DNA of 64,000 nucleotides, from positions 197,278 to 261,277 of the forward strand of contig JADJEZ010000007.1 of NCBI GenBank assembly GCA_016708825.1. The letters are read 5' to 3'. Numbering within the stretch: position 1 is the first letter of the stretch; every line of letters starts with the position of its first letter. The notes under the pieces were generated by a model. It did not search any database. It was not told the origin of the DNA and worked only from the letters and a program-made list of their open reading frames with translations. Positions 1 to 8,035 of this stretch are shown piece by piece. The position numbers and the translations under genes are program-made. The DNA is from Betaproteobacteria bacterium (GTDB lineage Bacteria > Pseudomonadota > Gammaproteobacteria > Burkholderiales > Usitatibacteraceae).

Positions 1-2
1 TC

Positions 3-446
3 TACGGGACGACCTCGCAGGTCATCAAGGGCCTGAAGGCGGCCGGCAAGCCCTACAACATGACCTCGCTTTCCTTCGTCGGCCCGAGCGCGCTCGCCAA
101 GGTGGCCGGTGCCGACGCCGCGGGCGTGTCCGTGGCGGGCGTGGTTCCGCCGCCCTCGAAGCAGACGGTCCCGATCATCAAGGAATGCGCCGACGCGGTG
201 GCCAAGGCGGGGCTCGCGGAGTTGAACTACACCAATCTCGAGGCCTGCATCGCCGCCAAGGTCCTCACCGAGGCGATACGCAAGGCCGGCCGGGACGTCA
301 CCCGCGAGAGCCTCTACCGGGCGTTCAACGGGCTCGGCAACCTCGATGTCGGCGGCTACGTCGTCAACTTCTCGCCCGACAACCGCCACGGCAACCGCTT
401 CGTCGAGCTCGCGGTCATCGGCAAGAACGGCCGCTTCCGCTTCTGA
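3..446 (+). CDS. ABC transporter substrate-binding protein, C-terminal part (gene starts before the window)
   Basis: The reading frame is open from the first bases of the window, so the start lies outside. The visible 147 residues resemble the C-terminal lobe of periplasmic ligand-binding proteins of the branched-chain amino acid (Leu/Ile/Val) type: a segment ending a beta-alpha fold, a helix with EAIRKAGRDVTRESLYRAF, and a short final strand ending RFRF. The substrate cannot be told. It is separated from rpsP by a promoter, so it is probably the last gene of an upstream transport operon. Confidence is good for the family, low for the ligand. Confidence 0.7.
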   Translation, partial: YGTTSQVIKGLKAAGKPYNMTSLSFVGPSALAKVAGADAAGVSVAGVVPPPSKQTVPIIKECADAVAKAGLAELNYTNLEACIAAKVLTEAIRKAGRDVTRESLYRAFNGLGNLDVGGYVVNFSPDNRHGNRFVELAVIGKNGRFRF

Positions 447-463
447 AGGCCCCGGCGGGCCCG

Positions 464-492
464 TTGCGCGGGCTTGAGCAAGCCCTTATAAT
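464..492 (+). promoter_or_regulatory. Sigma-70 promoter of the rpsP operon
   Basis: TTGCGC at 464-469 and a perfect TATAAT at 487-492 are separated by exactly 17 bases. Transcription would begin near 500 and leave a leader of about 80 bases before rpsP. Seen directly in the sequence; use in the cell is inferred from position. Confidence 0.75.
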
Positions 493-580
493 GCAAGGCT
501 TTTCCGCTTCCGGGCTTTGGTGCTCGGGGGCATCCTTGGTCTTGCAACCGTTACCCGTTTTCAACGGGATAGGAGCCAGC

Positions 581-856
581 ATGGTGGTCATCAGAATGGC
601 GCGCGGCGGCGCGAAGAATCGCCCCTTCTACAACGTGGTCGTCTCCGATTCGCGCATGCCGCGCGACGGGCGATTCATCGAGCGGATCGGTTTCTACAAC
701 CCCAAGGCCTCGGGCAACGAGCCGCCTTTCCGGATCGCGCTCGACCGCGTCGACCATTGGGTATCGAAGGGCGCGCAGCCTTCGGATGCCGTCAGGAAGC
801 TGATCAAGCGTGGCAAGGCCCAGCTCGCCGGCAAGCCGGAAGCCCCTGCCCAGTAG
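581..856 (+). CDS. rpsP: 30S ribosomal protein S16
   Basis: A 91-residue protein beginning MVVIRMARGGAKNRPFYNVV, the classic S16 N-terminus, followed by DSRMPRDGRFIERIGFYNP. Length is normal for the family. S16 binds 16S rRNA and is needed for assembly of the small subunit. The start is set by AGGAG at 571-575. It is first in the rpsP-rimM-trmD-rplS order that is conserved in proteobacteria, with a strong promoter at 464-492. Confidence 0.97.
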   Translation: MVVIRMARGGAKNRPFYNVVVSDSRMPRDGRFIERIGFYNPKASGNEPPFRIALDRVDHWVSKGAQPSDAVRKLIKRGKAQLAGKPEAPAQ

Positions 857-1388
857 GCCCGCCGGTTCCCCGTACGCGGGGGACGAGTCGGCGCTGGTGG
901 TGATGGCGCGCGTGCTGGGCCCCTTCGGGATCCAGGGCTGGGTCAGGTTGAAGACCTTCACCGAAACCCCCGACGGCCTTGCCCGCCACCCCGCGTGGTG
1001 GCTGCGGACGAAGGCGGGATGGGTCTCGGCGGATCTCGAGGAATTCAAGGTCCGGCCTGCCGCGGTGAGTGCCAAGCTCGCGGGCGTGGACGACCGCAAC
1101 GCCGCCGAGGCTCTGCAGGGCCAGGACATAGCCGTCGCCCGGGATGATCTCGGGGAGGCGGCCGAAGGCGAGTTCTACTGGGTCGACCTGGTGGGGCTCG
1201 CGGTGGTGAACCTGCAGGGAGAAGCGCTCGGGCAGGTGGAGGAATTGCTGAGGGCGGGGGGTTCGGACGTCCTGGTCGTCCGCGGGGAGCGGGAGCGCCT
1301 GATTCCCTTCATCGCGGACTTCGTGAAGTCCGTCGACCGGGCGGCGAGGCGGATCACGGTGGACTGGGAAGCGGGGTACGACGCGTGA
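810..1388 (+). CDS. rimM: Ribosome maturation factor RimM
   Basis: RimM assists late 30S assembly and binds S19. The family N-terminal barrel is seen in VVMARVLGPFGIQGWVRL and the C-terminal PRC barrel in FYWVDLVGLAVVN and the end VDWEAGYDA. The start is uncertain: GTG at 810 would overlap rpsP by 47 bases (AGGAAG at 794-799 could serve as ribosome site), while GTG 897 or ATG 903 give a shorter protein; only starts at or before 897 keep the first conserved strand complete. The stop overlaps the trmD start region. Confidence 0.9.
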   Translation: MARPSSPASRKPLPSRPAGSPYAGDESALVVMARVLGPFGIQGWVRLKTFTETPDGLARHPAWWLRTKAGWVSADLEEFKVRPAAVSAKLAGVDDRNAAEALQGQDIAVARDDLGEAAEGEFYWVDLVGLAVVNLQGEALGQVEELLRAGGSDVLVVRGERERLIPFIADFVKSVDRAARRITVDWEAGYDA

Positions 1389-1390
1389 CG

Positions 1391-2155
1391 ATGCGCTTCG
1401 ACGTGGTCACGATCTTCCCGGAGATGTTCGAGGCGGTCACTCGCCACGGCATCACGCGGCGCGCGCTGGAGGAGGGCGGATTCGATTTCCGCGCGTGGAA
1501 CCCGCGCGATTTCGTGAACGACCCGCACCGCACCGTGGACGACCGGCCCTACGGCGGCGGGCCCGGAATGGTGATGCTCCCGGGGCCGCTGGAGCAGTGC
1601 ATAGAGGCGGCGGTGGCGAGGCAGTCGGCCGCCGGGGTGGCGCGGCCCGCGGTGGTGATGCTCTCACCCCAGGGCGAGCGGTTCACCGACGCGGTGGCGA
1701 GGCAGTTGGCGGGATCGCAGGGACTGGTGCTGGTGGCCGGGCGCTACGAAGGCGTGGACGAGCGCCTCATCCGGCGCAAGGTGGACCGGGAAATCTCGAT
1801 CGGAGACTACGTGACCTCCGGCGGGGAGTTGCCGGCGATGGTGATGATCGACGCCATCGTGAGGCTGCTTCCGGGGAGCCTGAACGATGCCGGGAGCGCG
1901 TCCCAGGACTCGTTCTCGGACGGGTTGCTGGACTGGCCGCATTACACGCGGCCGGAGGAGTGGCAGGGGGAACGGGTGCCCGAGGTGCTGATGTCGGGCA
2001 ACCACGCCGCGATCGCGCGGTGGCGCAGGAAGCAGGCGCTCGCGCGAACGTGGTCGAGGCGGCCCGATCTCCTCGGGGAGAGGACGCTTTCGAAGGAAGA
2101 CGCGGATTTGCTCGCGGAATACCGCCGCGAGCAGCAGGCGCAGGAACAGCAGTAG
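1391..2155 (+). CDS. trmD: tRNA (guanine-N1)-methyltransferase TrmD
   Basis: Methylates G37 of tRNAs using S-adenosylmethionine. The start MRFDVVTIFPEMF, the DDRPYGGGPGMVM segment, the trefoil-knot SAM site AGRYEGVDER and the loop EISIGDYVTSGGELPAM are all typical, and the length of 254 residues is normal. GTG at 1385 is an alternative start giving a 4-base GTGA overlap with rimM; ATG 1391 is preferred because it gives the family N-terminus. Translationally coupled to rimM. Confidence 0.95.
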   Translation: MRFDVVTIFPEMFEAVTRHGITRRALEEGGFDFRAWNPRDFVNDPHRTVDDRPYGGGPGMVMLPGPLEQCIEAAVARQSAAGVARPAVVMLSPQGERFTDAVARQLAGSQGLVLVAGRYEGVDERLIRRKVDREISIGDYVTSGGELPAMVMIDAIVRLLPGSLNDAGSASQDSFSDGLLDWPHYTRPEEWQGERVPEVLMSGNHAAIARWRRKQALARTWSRRPDLLGERTLSKEDADLLAEYRREQQAQEQQ

Positions 2156-2233
2156 AAAACAAACCGCACGCACCAGCCCGCGGGCTGCTCTGCGTGGAAG
2201 GCCCCCAGGGCCGGAAACCGAAAGGAAATGTGC

Positions 2234-2638
2234 ATGGATCTGATACGGAAACTCGAGCAGGAAGAAATCGCCCGCCTCGGGCGCACGATCCCCGACTTCG
2301 CCCCCGGCGACACGGTGATCGTGAAGGTGCAGGTGGTCGAGGGCGACAAGAAGCGCGAGCAGGCCTACGAGGGCGTGGTCATCGCCCGGCGCAACAAGGG
2401 CCTGAATTCCTCGTTCATCGTTCGGAAGATTTCCAGCGGCGAAGGCGTGGAGCGCACGTTCCAGACCTATTCGCCCGCCGTGGCCTCGATCGAGGTGAAG
2501 CGAAAGGGCGCCGTGCGTCGCGCGAAGCTCTACTACCTGCGCGACCGCTCGGGCAAGAGCGCGCGTATCCGCGAGAAGCTCAAGAAGGTCGTGGACCGCG
2601 AGGTGTTGCCGCCGGTCGAGGAGACGCCGAAGGCGTGA
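2234..2638 (+). CDS. rplS: 50S ribosomal protein L19
   Basis: A 134-residue protein of typical L19 sequence: MDLIRKLEQEEIARLG at the start, then PGDTVIVKVQVVEGDKKR, YEGVVIARRNKGLNSSFIVR and KLYYLRDRSGKSARI. L19 lies at the 30S-50S interface. ATG 2234 is chosen over 2228 since it gives the family N-terminus and has AAAGGA about 8 bases upstream. The C-terminal tail of about 18 residues is slightly longer than in E. coli. Last gene of the operon, followed by a terminator. Confidence 0.96.
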   Translation: MDLIRKLEQEEIARLGRTIPDFAPGDTVIVKVQVVEGDKKREQAYEGVVIARRNKGLNSSFIVRKISSGEGVERTFQTYSPAVASIEVKRKGAVRRAKLYYLRDRSGKSARIREKLKKVVDREVLPPVEETPKA

Positions 2639-2662
2639 CGCGCCGTCACCCGCGGTGACGAT

Positions 2663-2693
2663 GAAGGGCCGCCTTGCGCGGCCCTTCTTGTTT
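2663..2693 (+). terminator. Rho-independent terminator after rplS
   Basis: A perfect 10-base-pair stem, GAAGGGCCGC at 2663-2672 with GCGGCCCTTC at 2678-2687, a 5-base loop, then TTGTTT. It lies 24 bases after the rplS stop and before the 3' end of the convergent AEC gene. Confidence 0.85.
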
Positions 2694-2701
2694 CCGGGGT
2701 C

Positions 2702-3595
2702 TCAGGCGATCCAGGCGAGCCAGGCCGGCAGGGTGGCCATCGAAAGCACCGTCCCCGCGGTAATCTGCGCCGCGACCGAGGGGCCGTCGCCACCCATGCG
2801 CACCGCGAGAATGTAGGCGCTGGAGGCCGTGGGAAGCGCGGCCCACAGCACGAGCACGCCCGCCTCGACGCCGTACAGCCCGAGCAGCACCACGCAGCCC
2901 CAGGCGGCCAGCGGCAGCGCCGCGAGCTTGATTCCCAGCCACCAGGCGTGCGCCACCGAGCTCGCCTCCCCCCGCTCGATCCGCAGGGCCGCGCCCACGG
3001 CCAGGAGCCCCGCCGGCAGCGCCGTCTGGCCGAGGAGCCCGAGCGTCTGGTCGAGGAATCCCGGCATCCCGAGCCCGGAGAGGTTCCACGCGAAGCCCGC
3101 GAGCGTCGAGACGACGAGCGGATTGCGCGCGAGTTCGAGCCACAGGTTCGTCTTCGCGTGCGCGGCGAGCATCCCCACGGCGCCGAGGTTCGCGAGCGGG
3201 ATCATCGCGCCCATGAGCAGCGCCGCGGTGGCGACTCCCGGCTCGCCGAAGAGGCTGCCGGCCACCGCGAAGCCGATGTAGGTGTTGAAGCGGAAGGCGC
3301 ACTGGAAGCAGGAGGCGGCCACGCGCGCATCCACCCGGAAGAGCGGACGAGCGAGGGCCGCCGCCGCCATGCCCAGGAGCATCACCGCCCAGCCGCTCGC
3401 GACCACCTTGCCGATGCCCGCGAGGTCGAGGGTCGAGACGGCGAGCGAACGCAGCAGCAGCGCCGGGAAGAGCACGAAGTAGACGAGCTTCTCGAGACCC
3501 TCCCAGAAGCCGCGCCCGTAGTCGAACGCGCGCGAGAGGACGAGCCCCACCAGGATCAGCACGAAGTTGGGCAGGATGAGGAGTGCGGTCTGCAT
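2702..3595 (-). CDS. AEC-family (auxin efflux carrier type) transporter
   Basis: About 297 residues with roughly ten hydrophobic segments in two halves, as in the AEC family; typical pieces are LPNFVLILVG at the N-terminus, FRFNTYIGFAVAGSLFG, PLVVSTLAGFAWNLSG and the C-terminal ASSAYILAVRMGGDGP. Family members export or take up small carboxylic acids across the inner membrane. ATG 3595 is chosen because it follows the GntR stop by 4 bases, so the two genes form one operon. This links it to the sulfolactate-like cluster read in the other direction. The substrate is unknown. Confidence 0.85.
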   Translation of the reverse strand: MQTALLILPNFVLILVGLVLSRAFDYGRGFWEGLEKLVYFVLFPALLLRSLAVSTLDLAGIGKVVASGWAVMLLGMAAAALARPLFRVDARVAASCFQCAFRFNTYIGFAVAGSLFGEPGVATAALLMGAMIPLANLGAVGMLAAHAKTNLWLELARNPLVVSTLAGFAWNLSGLGMPGFLDQTLGLLGQTALPAGLLAVGAALRIERGEASSVAHAWWLGIKLAALPLAAWGCVVLLGLYGVEAGVLVLWAALPTASSAYILAVRMGGDGPSVAAQITAGTVLSMATLPAWLAWIA

Positions 3596-3599
3596 GGCC

Positions 3600-4367
3600 C
3601 TAGATCGCCTCGCCCTTGCCGAAAGTGTTGTGATAGACATGCGCCGCGGTGTTCACGCGCGAGACGCGAAGCTCCACGGGACGGTCGCGGAAGGTGAGCG
3701 CCACGCGGCGGATCTCCAGCAGCGGCGCGCCGGCGGTCACGCCCAGGAGCGAGGCGGTGACTCCGGTGGCGAGCGTCGCCCGCAGCCGCTCGTCCGTGCG
3801 CAGGACGTTGATCCCGTAGCGGCTCTGGTAGAGGTGGTAGATGGTGTTGTCGCGTGCGGTGAAGATGCGCTCGGTGAGCCCCGGGAAGAGCGCGGCCGGC
3901 AGCGTGATGTCGTCGACGATGACGGGGCGCCCGGCGAGCGAGAGGACGTTCCTCACGCGTACCACGCGTTCGTCGGGCGGGATAGCGAGCGCGTGGGATT
4001 CGGCCGCATCGGCGCGCACCCGCGCGAAGGACACGGCACGCACCTCCGGGTAGGCCCGCGAGCCGTCTTCCCCCACGATGTGGAAGAAGTGGAACATGAG
4101 GCGGCGGCCGTCGTGCGAAGTGACGAAGGTGCCCTTGCCCTGGCGGCGCACCAGCGCGCCCTGCGCGACGAGGCTGTCCACGGCCTTGCGCAGCGTTCCG
4201 ATCGCCACGCCGAAGTGGCCGGCGAGCCAGGACTCCGACGGAATCGCTTCGCCCGCCTTCCAGCGGCCCGCGGCGATGCCCTCCGTCAGGTGCGCCCGCA
4301 CCTCCTCGTAGAGGGGGCGGCCGGGGGCGAGAGCAGGCGCGGCGGCGCGTCGGGCGGTGGCGGGCAT
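3600..4367 (-). CDS. GntR-family transcriptional regulator with UTRA ligand-binding domain
   Basis: 255 residues. Residues about 18-85 form the winged helix-turn-helix (PLYEEVRAHLTEGI, IPSESWLAGHFGV, TLRKAVDSLVAQGAL, RQGKGTFV), and the remainder is a UTRA effector domain (HutC subfamily) with VVRVRNVLSLAGRPVIVDD and a C-terminal NTAAHVYHNTFG. It is divergent from the lyase/TRAP/dehydrogenase genes and upstream of the AEC transporter, so it is likely their local repressor. A palindrome in the shared intergenic region is the candidate operator. The effector is unknown; the pathway substrate is the obvious candidate. Confidence 0.88.
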   Translation of the reverse strand: MPATARRAAAPALAPGRPLYEEVRAHLTEGIAAGRWKAGEAIPSESWLAGHFGVAIGTLRKAVDSLVAQGALVRRQGKGTFVTSHDGRRLMFHFFHIVGEDGSRAYPEVRAVSFARVRADAAESHALAIPPDERVVRVRNVLSLAGRPVIVDDITLPAALFPGLTERIFTARDNTIYHLYQSRYGINVLRTDERLRATLATGVTASLLGVTAGAPLLEIRRVALTFRDRPVELRVSRVNTAAHVYHNTFGKGEAI

Positions 4368-4384
4368 GGCTCGAGCATAACATG

Positions 4385-4399
4385 CAACTCATCTAGTTG
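4385..4399. promoter_or_regulatory. Candidate GntR operator palindrome
   Basis: CAACT-CATCT-AGTTG, a perfect 5-base inverted repeat with a 5-base centre, lies 18 bases upstream of the GntR start and 56 bases before the divergent lyase gene. The repeat is seen directly; its use as operator is inferred from position. Confidence 0.5.
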
Positions 4400-4454
4400 A
4401 CTCGCCCGGCGGGCCGGGGCTAGGATCGGCCTTCCGCATGAGGAGCGACGAGCG

Positions 4455-4736
4455 ATGATCCATTTCGTAGTGCATGACGAAGGCGATTCCGTCGGCGTGG
4501 TGGTGGTCGAGGGCGTGAAGTCCGGCGACACCCTCACCGGCTGGATCATGGACCAGGACAGGGAAATCCACTTCAAGGCCGCGAGCGACATCCCCATAGG
4601 CCACAAGCTCGCGATCAAGCCGCTCGCGAAGGACGCGACGGTGATCAAGTACGGCACCGACATCGGGCGCGTGGTCGCCCCCATCGGCGTGGGCGAGCAT
4701 GCCCACGTCCACAACATCAAGACCAAGCGCTGGTAA
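4455..4736 (+). CDS. UxaA-family lyase small subunit (SAF domain), probable (R)-sulfolactate sulfo-lyase alpha subunit
   Basis: 93 residues forming a single SAF domain: VVVVEGVKSGDTLTGWIM, DIPIGHKLAIKPL, ATVIKYGTDIGRVV and the end HAHVHNIKTKRW. In E. coli altronate dehydratase this domain is fused to the catalytic part; a separate small subunit followed by the large subunit is the arrangement of SuyA/SuyB, which split 3-sulfolactate into pyruvate and sulfite. GAGGAG stands upstream of ATG 4455. The family is clear; the sulfolactate assignment rests on the split architecture and on the neighbours (TRAP permease, Ldh-family dehydrogenase). A sugar-acid dehydratase is the alternative. Confidence 0.85.
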   Translation: MIHFVVHDEGDSVGVVVVEGVKSGDTLTGWIMDQDREIHFKAASDIPIGHKLAIKPLAKDATVIKYGTDIGRVVAPIGVGEHAHVHNIKTKRW

Positions 4737-4745
4737 GGAGCCGAC

Positions 4746-5914
4746 ATGGACCTGAGCAAGAAGACTTTCCGGGGCTACAAGCGCGAGAACGGGCGCGTCG
4801 GCGTGAGGAACCACGTCGTCATCCTGCCCGTCGATGACCTCTCCAATGCGGCGGCCGAGGCGGTCGCGAACAACATCAAGGGGGCGCTTGCGCTGCCGCA
4901 CCCTACGGGCGGCTGCAGTTCGGCGCGGACCTGGATCTGCATTTCCGCACGCTCATCGGCACGGGCGCCAACCCGAACGTGGCGGCGGTGGTGGTGATCT
5001 GCATCGAGGAGGGTTGGGCGAAGAAAGTGGCCGACGGCATCGCGGCCACCGGCAAGCCCGTCGCCTGGTTCGGCATCGAGCAGCACGGCGACCACGACAC
5101 CATCATGCGCGCCTCGAAGAAGGCCAAGGAATTCGTGCAGTGGGCGAGCGAGCTGCGCCGCGAGGAGCGCCCGCTCTCCGACCTCTGGGTCTCGACCAAG
5201 TGCGGCGAGTCCGACACCACCAGCGGCTGCGGCGCCAACCCCACGGTCGGCAACGCCTTCGACAAGCTCTACCCCCACGGCACCACGCTCGTCTTCGGCG
5301 AGACGACGGAGCTCACGGGCGGCGAGCACCTCGTGGCGGCGCGCTGCCGCACGGACGAGGTGCGGAAGAAATTCCAGTTCATGTTCGACCGCTACCAGGC
5401 GATCATCGAGCGCCACAAGACGAGCGACCTGTCGGATTCCCAGCCCACCAAGGGCAACATCGAGGGCGGCCTCACGACCATCGAGGAGAAGGCGCTCGGC
5501 AACATCCAGAAGATCGGCCGCAAGTGCCTGGTCGACGGCATCCTCGACAAGGCGGAAGCCCCGACGGGCCCCGGCCTGTGGTTCATGGATTCCTCGTCGG
5601 CCGCGGCGGAAATGGTGACGCTCTGCGCAGCCGCCGGATACACGGTGCATTTCTTCCCCACGGGGCAGGGCAACGTGATCGGCAACCCCATCCTCCCGGT
5701 CATCAAGCTCTGCGCGAACCCGCGCACGGTGCGCACGATGAGCGAGCACATCGACGTGGACGTCTCGGGGCTGCTGCGCAAGGAAATGTCGCCCGACCAG
5801 GCCGGCGACGCGCTCCTCGATTGCATGTTCCGCACCGCCAACGGCCGGCTCACCGCCGCCGAGGCCCTCGGCCACCGGGAGTTCGTTCTCACGCGCCTCT
5901 ACGAGAGCGCCTGA
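4746..5914 (+). CDS. UxaA-family lyase large subunit, probable sulfolactate sulfo-lyase beta subunit (frameshifted)
   Basis: Two frames join to one protein of about 389 residues. The first (4746 to about 4905) gives FRGYKRENGRVGVRNHVVIL and VDDLSNAAAEAVANNIKG; the second continues YGRLQFGADLDLHFRTLIG, GANPNVAAVVV, STKCGESDTTSGCGANPTVG, SQPTKGNIEGGLTTIEEKAL and FPTGQGNVIGNPILP. One base is missing near 4905 in a C run, where HP would be followed by YGRLQFG. Catalytic subunit partner of 4455-4736, 9 bases apart. SuyB-like by overall pattern; altronate or galactarate dehydratase relatives are possible. A consensus error is as likely as a real mutation. Confidence 0.8.
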
Positions 5915-5931
5915 GCCCGGGAAGTCGCGGG

Positions 5932-5997
5932 CGAACCGGGGTCAGCACGGCTTTCCGGCCCGGTGCCGGAAAAGTCGCCTGACCCCGGTTCGTTTTT
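5932..5997 (+). terminator. Long inverted repeat, possible terminator or REP-like element
   Basis: CGAACCGGGGTCAG at 5932-5945 pairs perfectly with CTGACCCCGGTTCG at 5979-5992. Inside, CTTTCCGG and CCGGAAAAG form a second stem. TTTTT follows the outer stem, so it could act as a terminator of the lyase genes. Its size and near-symmetry also fit a REP-type palindromic element. Confidence 0.6.
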
Positions 5998-6046
5998 CGC
6001 GGACAATGGCGCAAACGTCCGGCCACAGGGCGTCACGGAGGAACGC

Positions 6047-8035
6047 ATGAGTCAATCCGCAACGCCCGACGACGACCTGCTGCCCGACGACGGGCTCACC
6101 GAGGATCTGCGCCACAAGGTCGAGGAGTTCATCGAGGACGAAGAAGGCCACTTCAACCGCTACAAGGGCTGGCTCGCGGCCTTTCTCACTGCCGTGGCCG
6201 TGGGCACCTCGGCCTTCCACCTCTATTCGGCCTACGGGATCGTGCGCACGGATCTCCTGCGCGGCATACACGTGGGGCTGGTGCTCTTCCTGTCGTTCAT
6301 GCTCTTCCCCGTGGCGCGGCGCTTCCGCCACCGGCTCATGTGGTTCGACGTGGTGCTGGCACTCCTGTCGATCGCCACGATCGCCTGGATGATCAACGGC
6401 GGCGACGCCTTCACCGACCGCAACACCGACCCCAACCAGTGGGACATCGTCTTCGGCGTGGCGCTGATCCTGCTGGTGATCGAGGCGACGCGGCGCACCT
6501 CGGGCTGGATCATGCCCATCGTGATCTCGTTCTTCATCCTCTATGCGTTCGCGGGCCCGTGGTTGCCGGCGCCGTGGACGCATCGCGGCTACGACCTCGG
6601 GCGGATGGTGGGCCACATGTACATGACGCTCGAGGGCATCTTCGGCACCGCGGTGGACGTGTCGGCGACGCTCATCATCCTGTTCACGATCTACGGCGCG
6701 TTCCTGCAGTACTCGGGCGCGGGCAAGTTCTTCCTCGATTTCTCCTTCTCGCTCATGGGCGGCAAGTCCTCGAGCGCGGGCCGCGCCGTGGTGATGTCGT
6801 CCTTCCTGCTGGGCGGACCCTCGGGCTCCGGCGTGGCGACCACGGTGACCATCGGCTCGGTGGCCTATCCGATGCTCCAGCGCAGCGGCTACGAAGCCGC
6901 GGCCGCGGGCGGGCTCCTCGCCGCGGGCGGCCTGGGCGCGATCCTCTCGCCCCCGGTACTCGGGGCGGCGGCCTTCCTCATCGCGGAGTTCCTGAAGATC
7001 TCCTACCTCGAAGTGATCAAGATGGCGGTGATCCCGACCATCCTCTACTACTTCTGCCTCTTCTTCATGGTGGAGCTCGACGCGCGCAAGTACGGCATGA
7101 GCCAGGGCGTCTTCGAGGCGGTCGATAGCGCCTGGACGCTCGCCAAGCGTTACTGGTACCACTTCCTGTCGCTCGCCTCGATCATCGTCTTCATGCTGAT
7201 GGGCTTCTCGCCCACCCTCGCCGTCTTCTGGGCCACCGTGACCGCGTTCCTCGTGAGCTTCCTGCGCCGCGAGTCGGCGATGCGGCCCAGGCGCTTCGTG
7301 AAGGCGATGGAGACGGGCACCACGGGGGTGCTCAACGTCGCCGCCACCTGCGCCTCGGCCGGCATCATCGTGGGCGTGGTCACCCTCACGGGGCTGGGGC
7401 TCAAGTTCTCCTCCATCGTGATCGACTACGCGGGCGGGAGCCTCGCGCTCACGGCGCTCTACACCGCGCTCATCGTCTGGATCGTGGGGCTCGCCGTGCC
7501 GGTGACCGCCTCCTACATCATCTGCGCGGTGATCGCCGCACCCGCGCTCATCACGCTGGGCGTGCCCGATTTCGCGGCGCACATGTTCATCTTCTACTAC
7601 GCGCTGCTGTCGGAGGTCTCGCCGCCCACGGCGCTGTCGTGCTTCGCGGCGGCCGCCATCACCGGCGCGGACCCCTACAAGACCACGTTGCAGGCCTGGA
7701 AGTACACGATGCCGGCGTTCGTCGTGCCGTTCTTCTTCGTGCTCGACCCGCTCGGCACCGGCGTGCTGCTGAAGCTCCCGGAGGGCGCGAGCTGGCTCGA
7801 GGTGAGCTGGGTCGTGTTCCTCGTCTTCGTGGCCATCGCCGCACTCGCCGCCGGGCTGCAGGGGTGGCTCCTCAAGAAGACCAACCTGCTCGAACGCGCG
7901 ATGCTCGTCCTGGCCGGCGCGCTCGTGATAGTCCCGGTCGGCGCCGGGGACATCGACGCCGTGGGCGTCGGGCTCTTCGCCTCCGTGTTCGTGATCCAGA
8001 TGCTGCGAAGATCGCCCGCGGAGGCAAACCCATGA
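6047..8035 (+). CDS. TRAP transporter fused permease (DctQ-DctM type)
   Basis: 662 residues with many hydrophobic segments. The N-terminal third is the small four-helix DctQ-like part; the rest is DctM-like, with TALYTALIVWIVGLAVPVTAS, SEVSPPTALSCFAAAAI and the GPSGSGVATTVTIGSVAYPM loop typical of TAXI-associated fused permeases. It takes up an organic acid with a periplasmic binding protein that is not in this window. ATG 6047 is chosen for GGAGG ten bases upstream; the reading frame is open further upstream but lacks a ribosome site. It overlaps the next gene by 4 bases (ATGA), so uptake and dehydrogenation are co-expressed. Confidence 0.9.
   Translation: MSQSATPDDDLLPDDGLTEDLRHKVEEFIEDEEGHFNRYKGWLAAFLTAVAVGTSAFHLYSAYGIVRTDLLRGIHVGLVLFLSFMLFPVARRFRHRLMWFDVVLALLSIATIAWMINGGDAFTDRNTDPNQWDIVFGVALILLVIEATRRTSGWIMPIVISFFILYAFAGPWLPAPWTHRGYDLGRMVGHMYMTLEGIFGTAVDVSATLIILFTIYGAFLQYSGAGKFFLDFSFSLMGGKSSSAGRAVVMSSFLLGGPSGSGVATTVTIGSVAYPMLQRSGYEAAAAGGLLAAGGLGAILSPPVLGAAAFLIAEFLKISYLEVIKMAVIPTILYYFCLFFMVELDARKYGMSQGVFEAVDSAWTLAKRYWYHFLSLASIIVFMLMGFSPTLAVFWATVTAFLVSFLRRESAMRPRRFVKAMETGTTGVLNVAATCASAGIIVGVVTLTGLGLKFSSIVIDYAGGSLALTALYTALIVWIVGLAVPVTASYIICAVIAAPALITLGVPDFAAHMFIFYYALLSEVSPPTALSCFAAAAITGADPYKTTLQAWKYTMPAFVVPFFFVLDPLGTGVLLKLPEGASWLEVSWVVFLVFVAIAALAAGLQGWLLKKTNLLERAMLVLAGALVIVPVGAGDIDAVGVGLFASVFVIQMLRRSPAEANP

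Noticed and set aside
185..856. Long plus-strand frame overlapping rpsP
   Set aside because: It covers two real genes in another frame and reads as Arg-rich shadow sequence; only the part from 581 in the same frame is rpsP.
4775..5875. Long minus-strand frame opposite the UxaA large subunit
   Set aside because: Mirror of a high-GC codon pattern; no family sequence, while the plus strand is clearly UxaA-like.
5942..7582. 546-residue minus-strand frame opposite the TRAP permease
   Set aside because: His/Arg/Glu-rich composition typical of antisense shadows of membrane protein genes.
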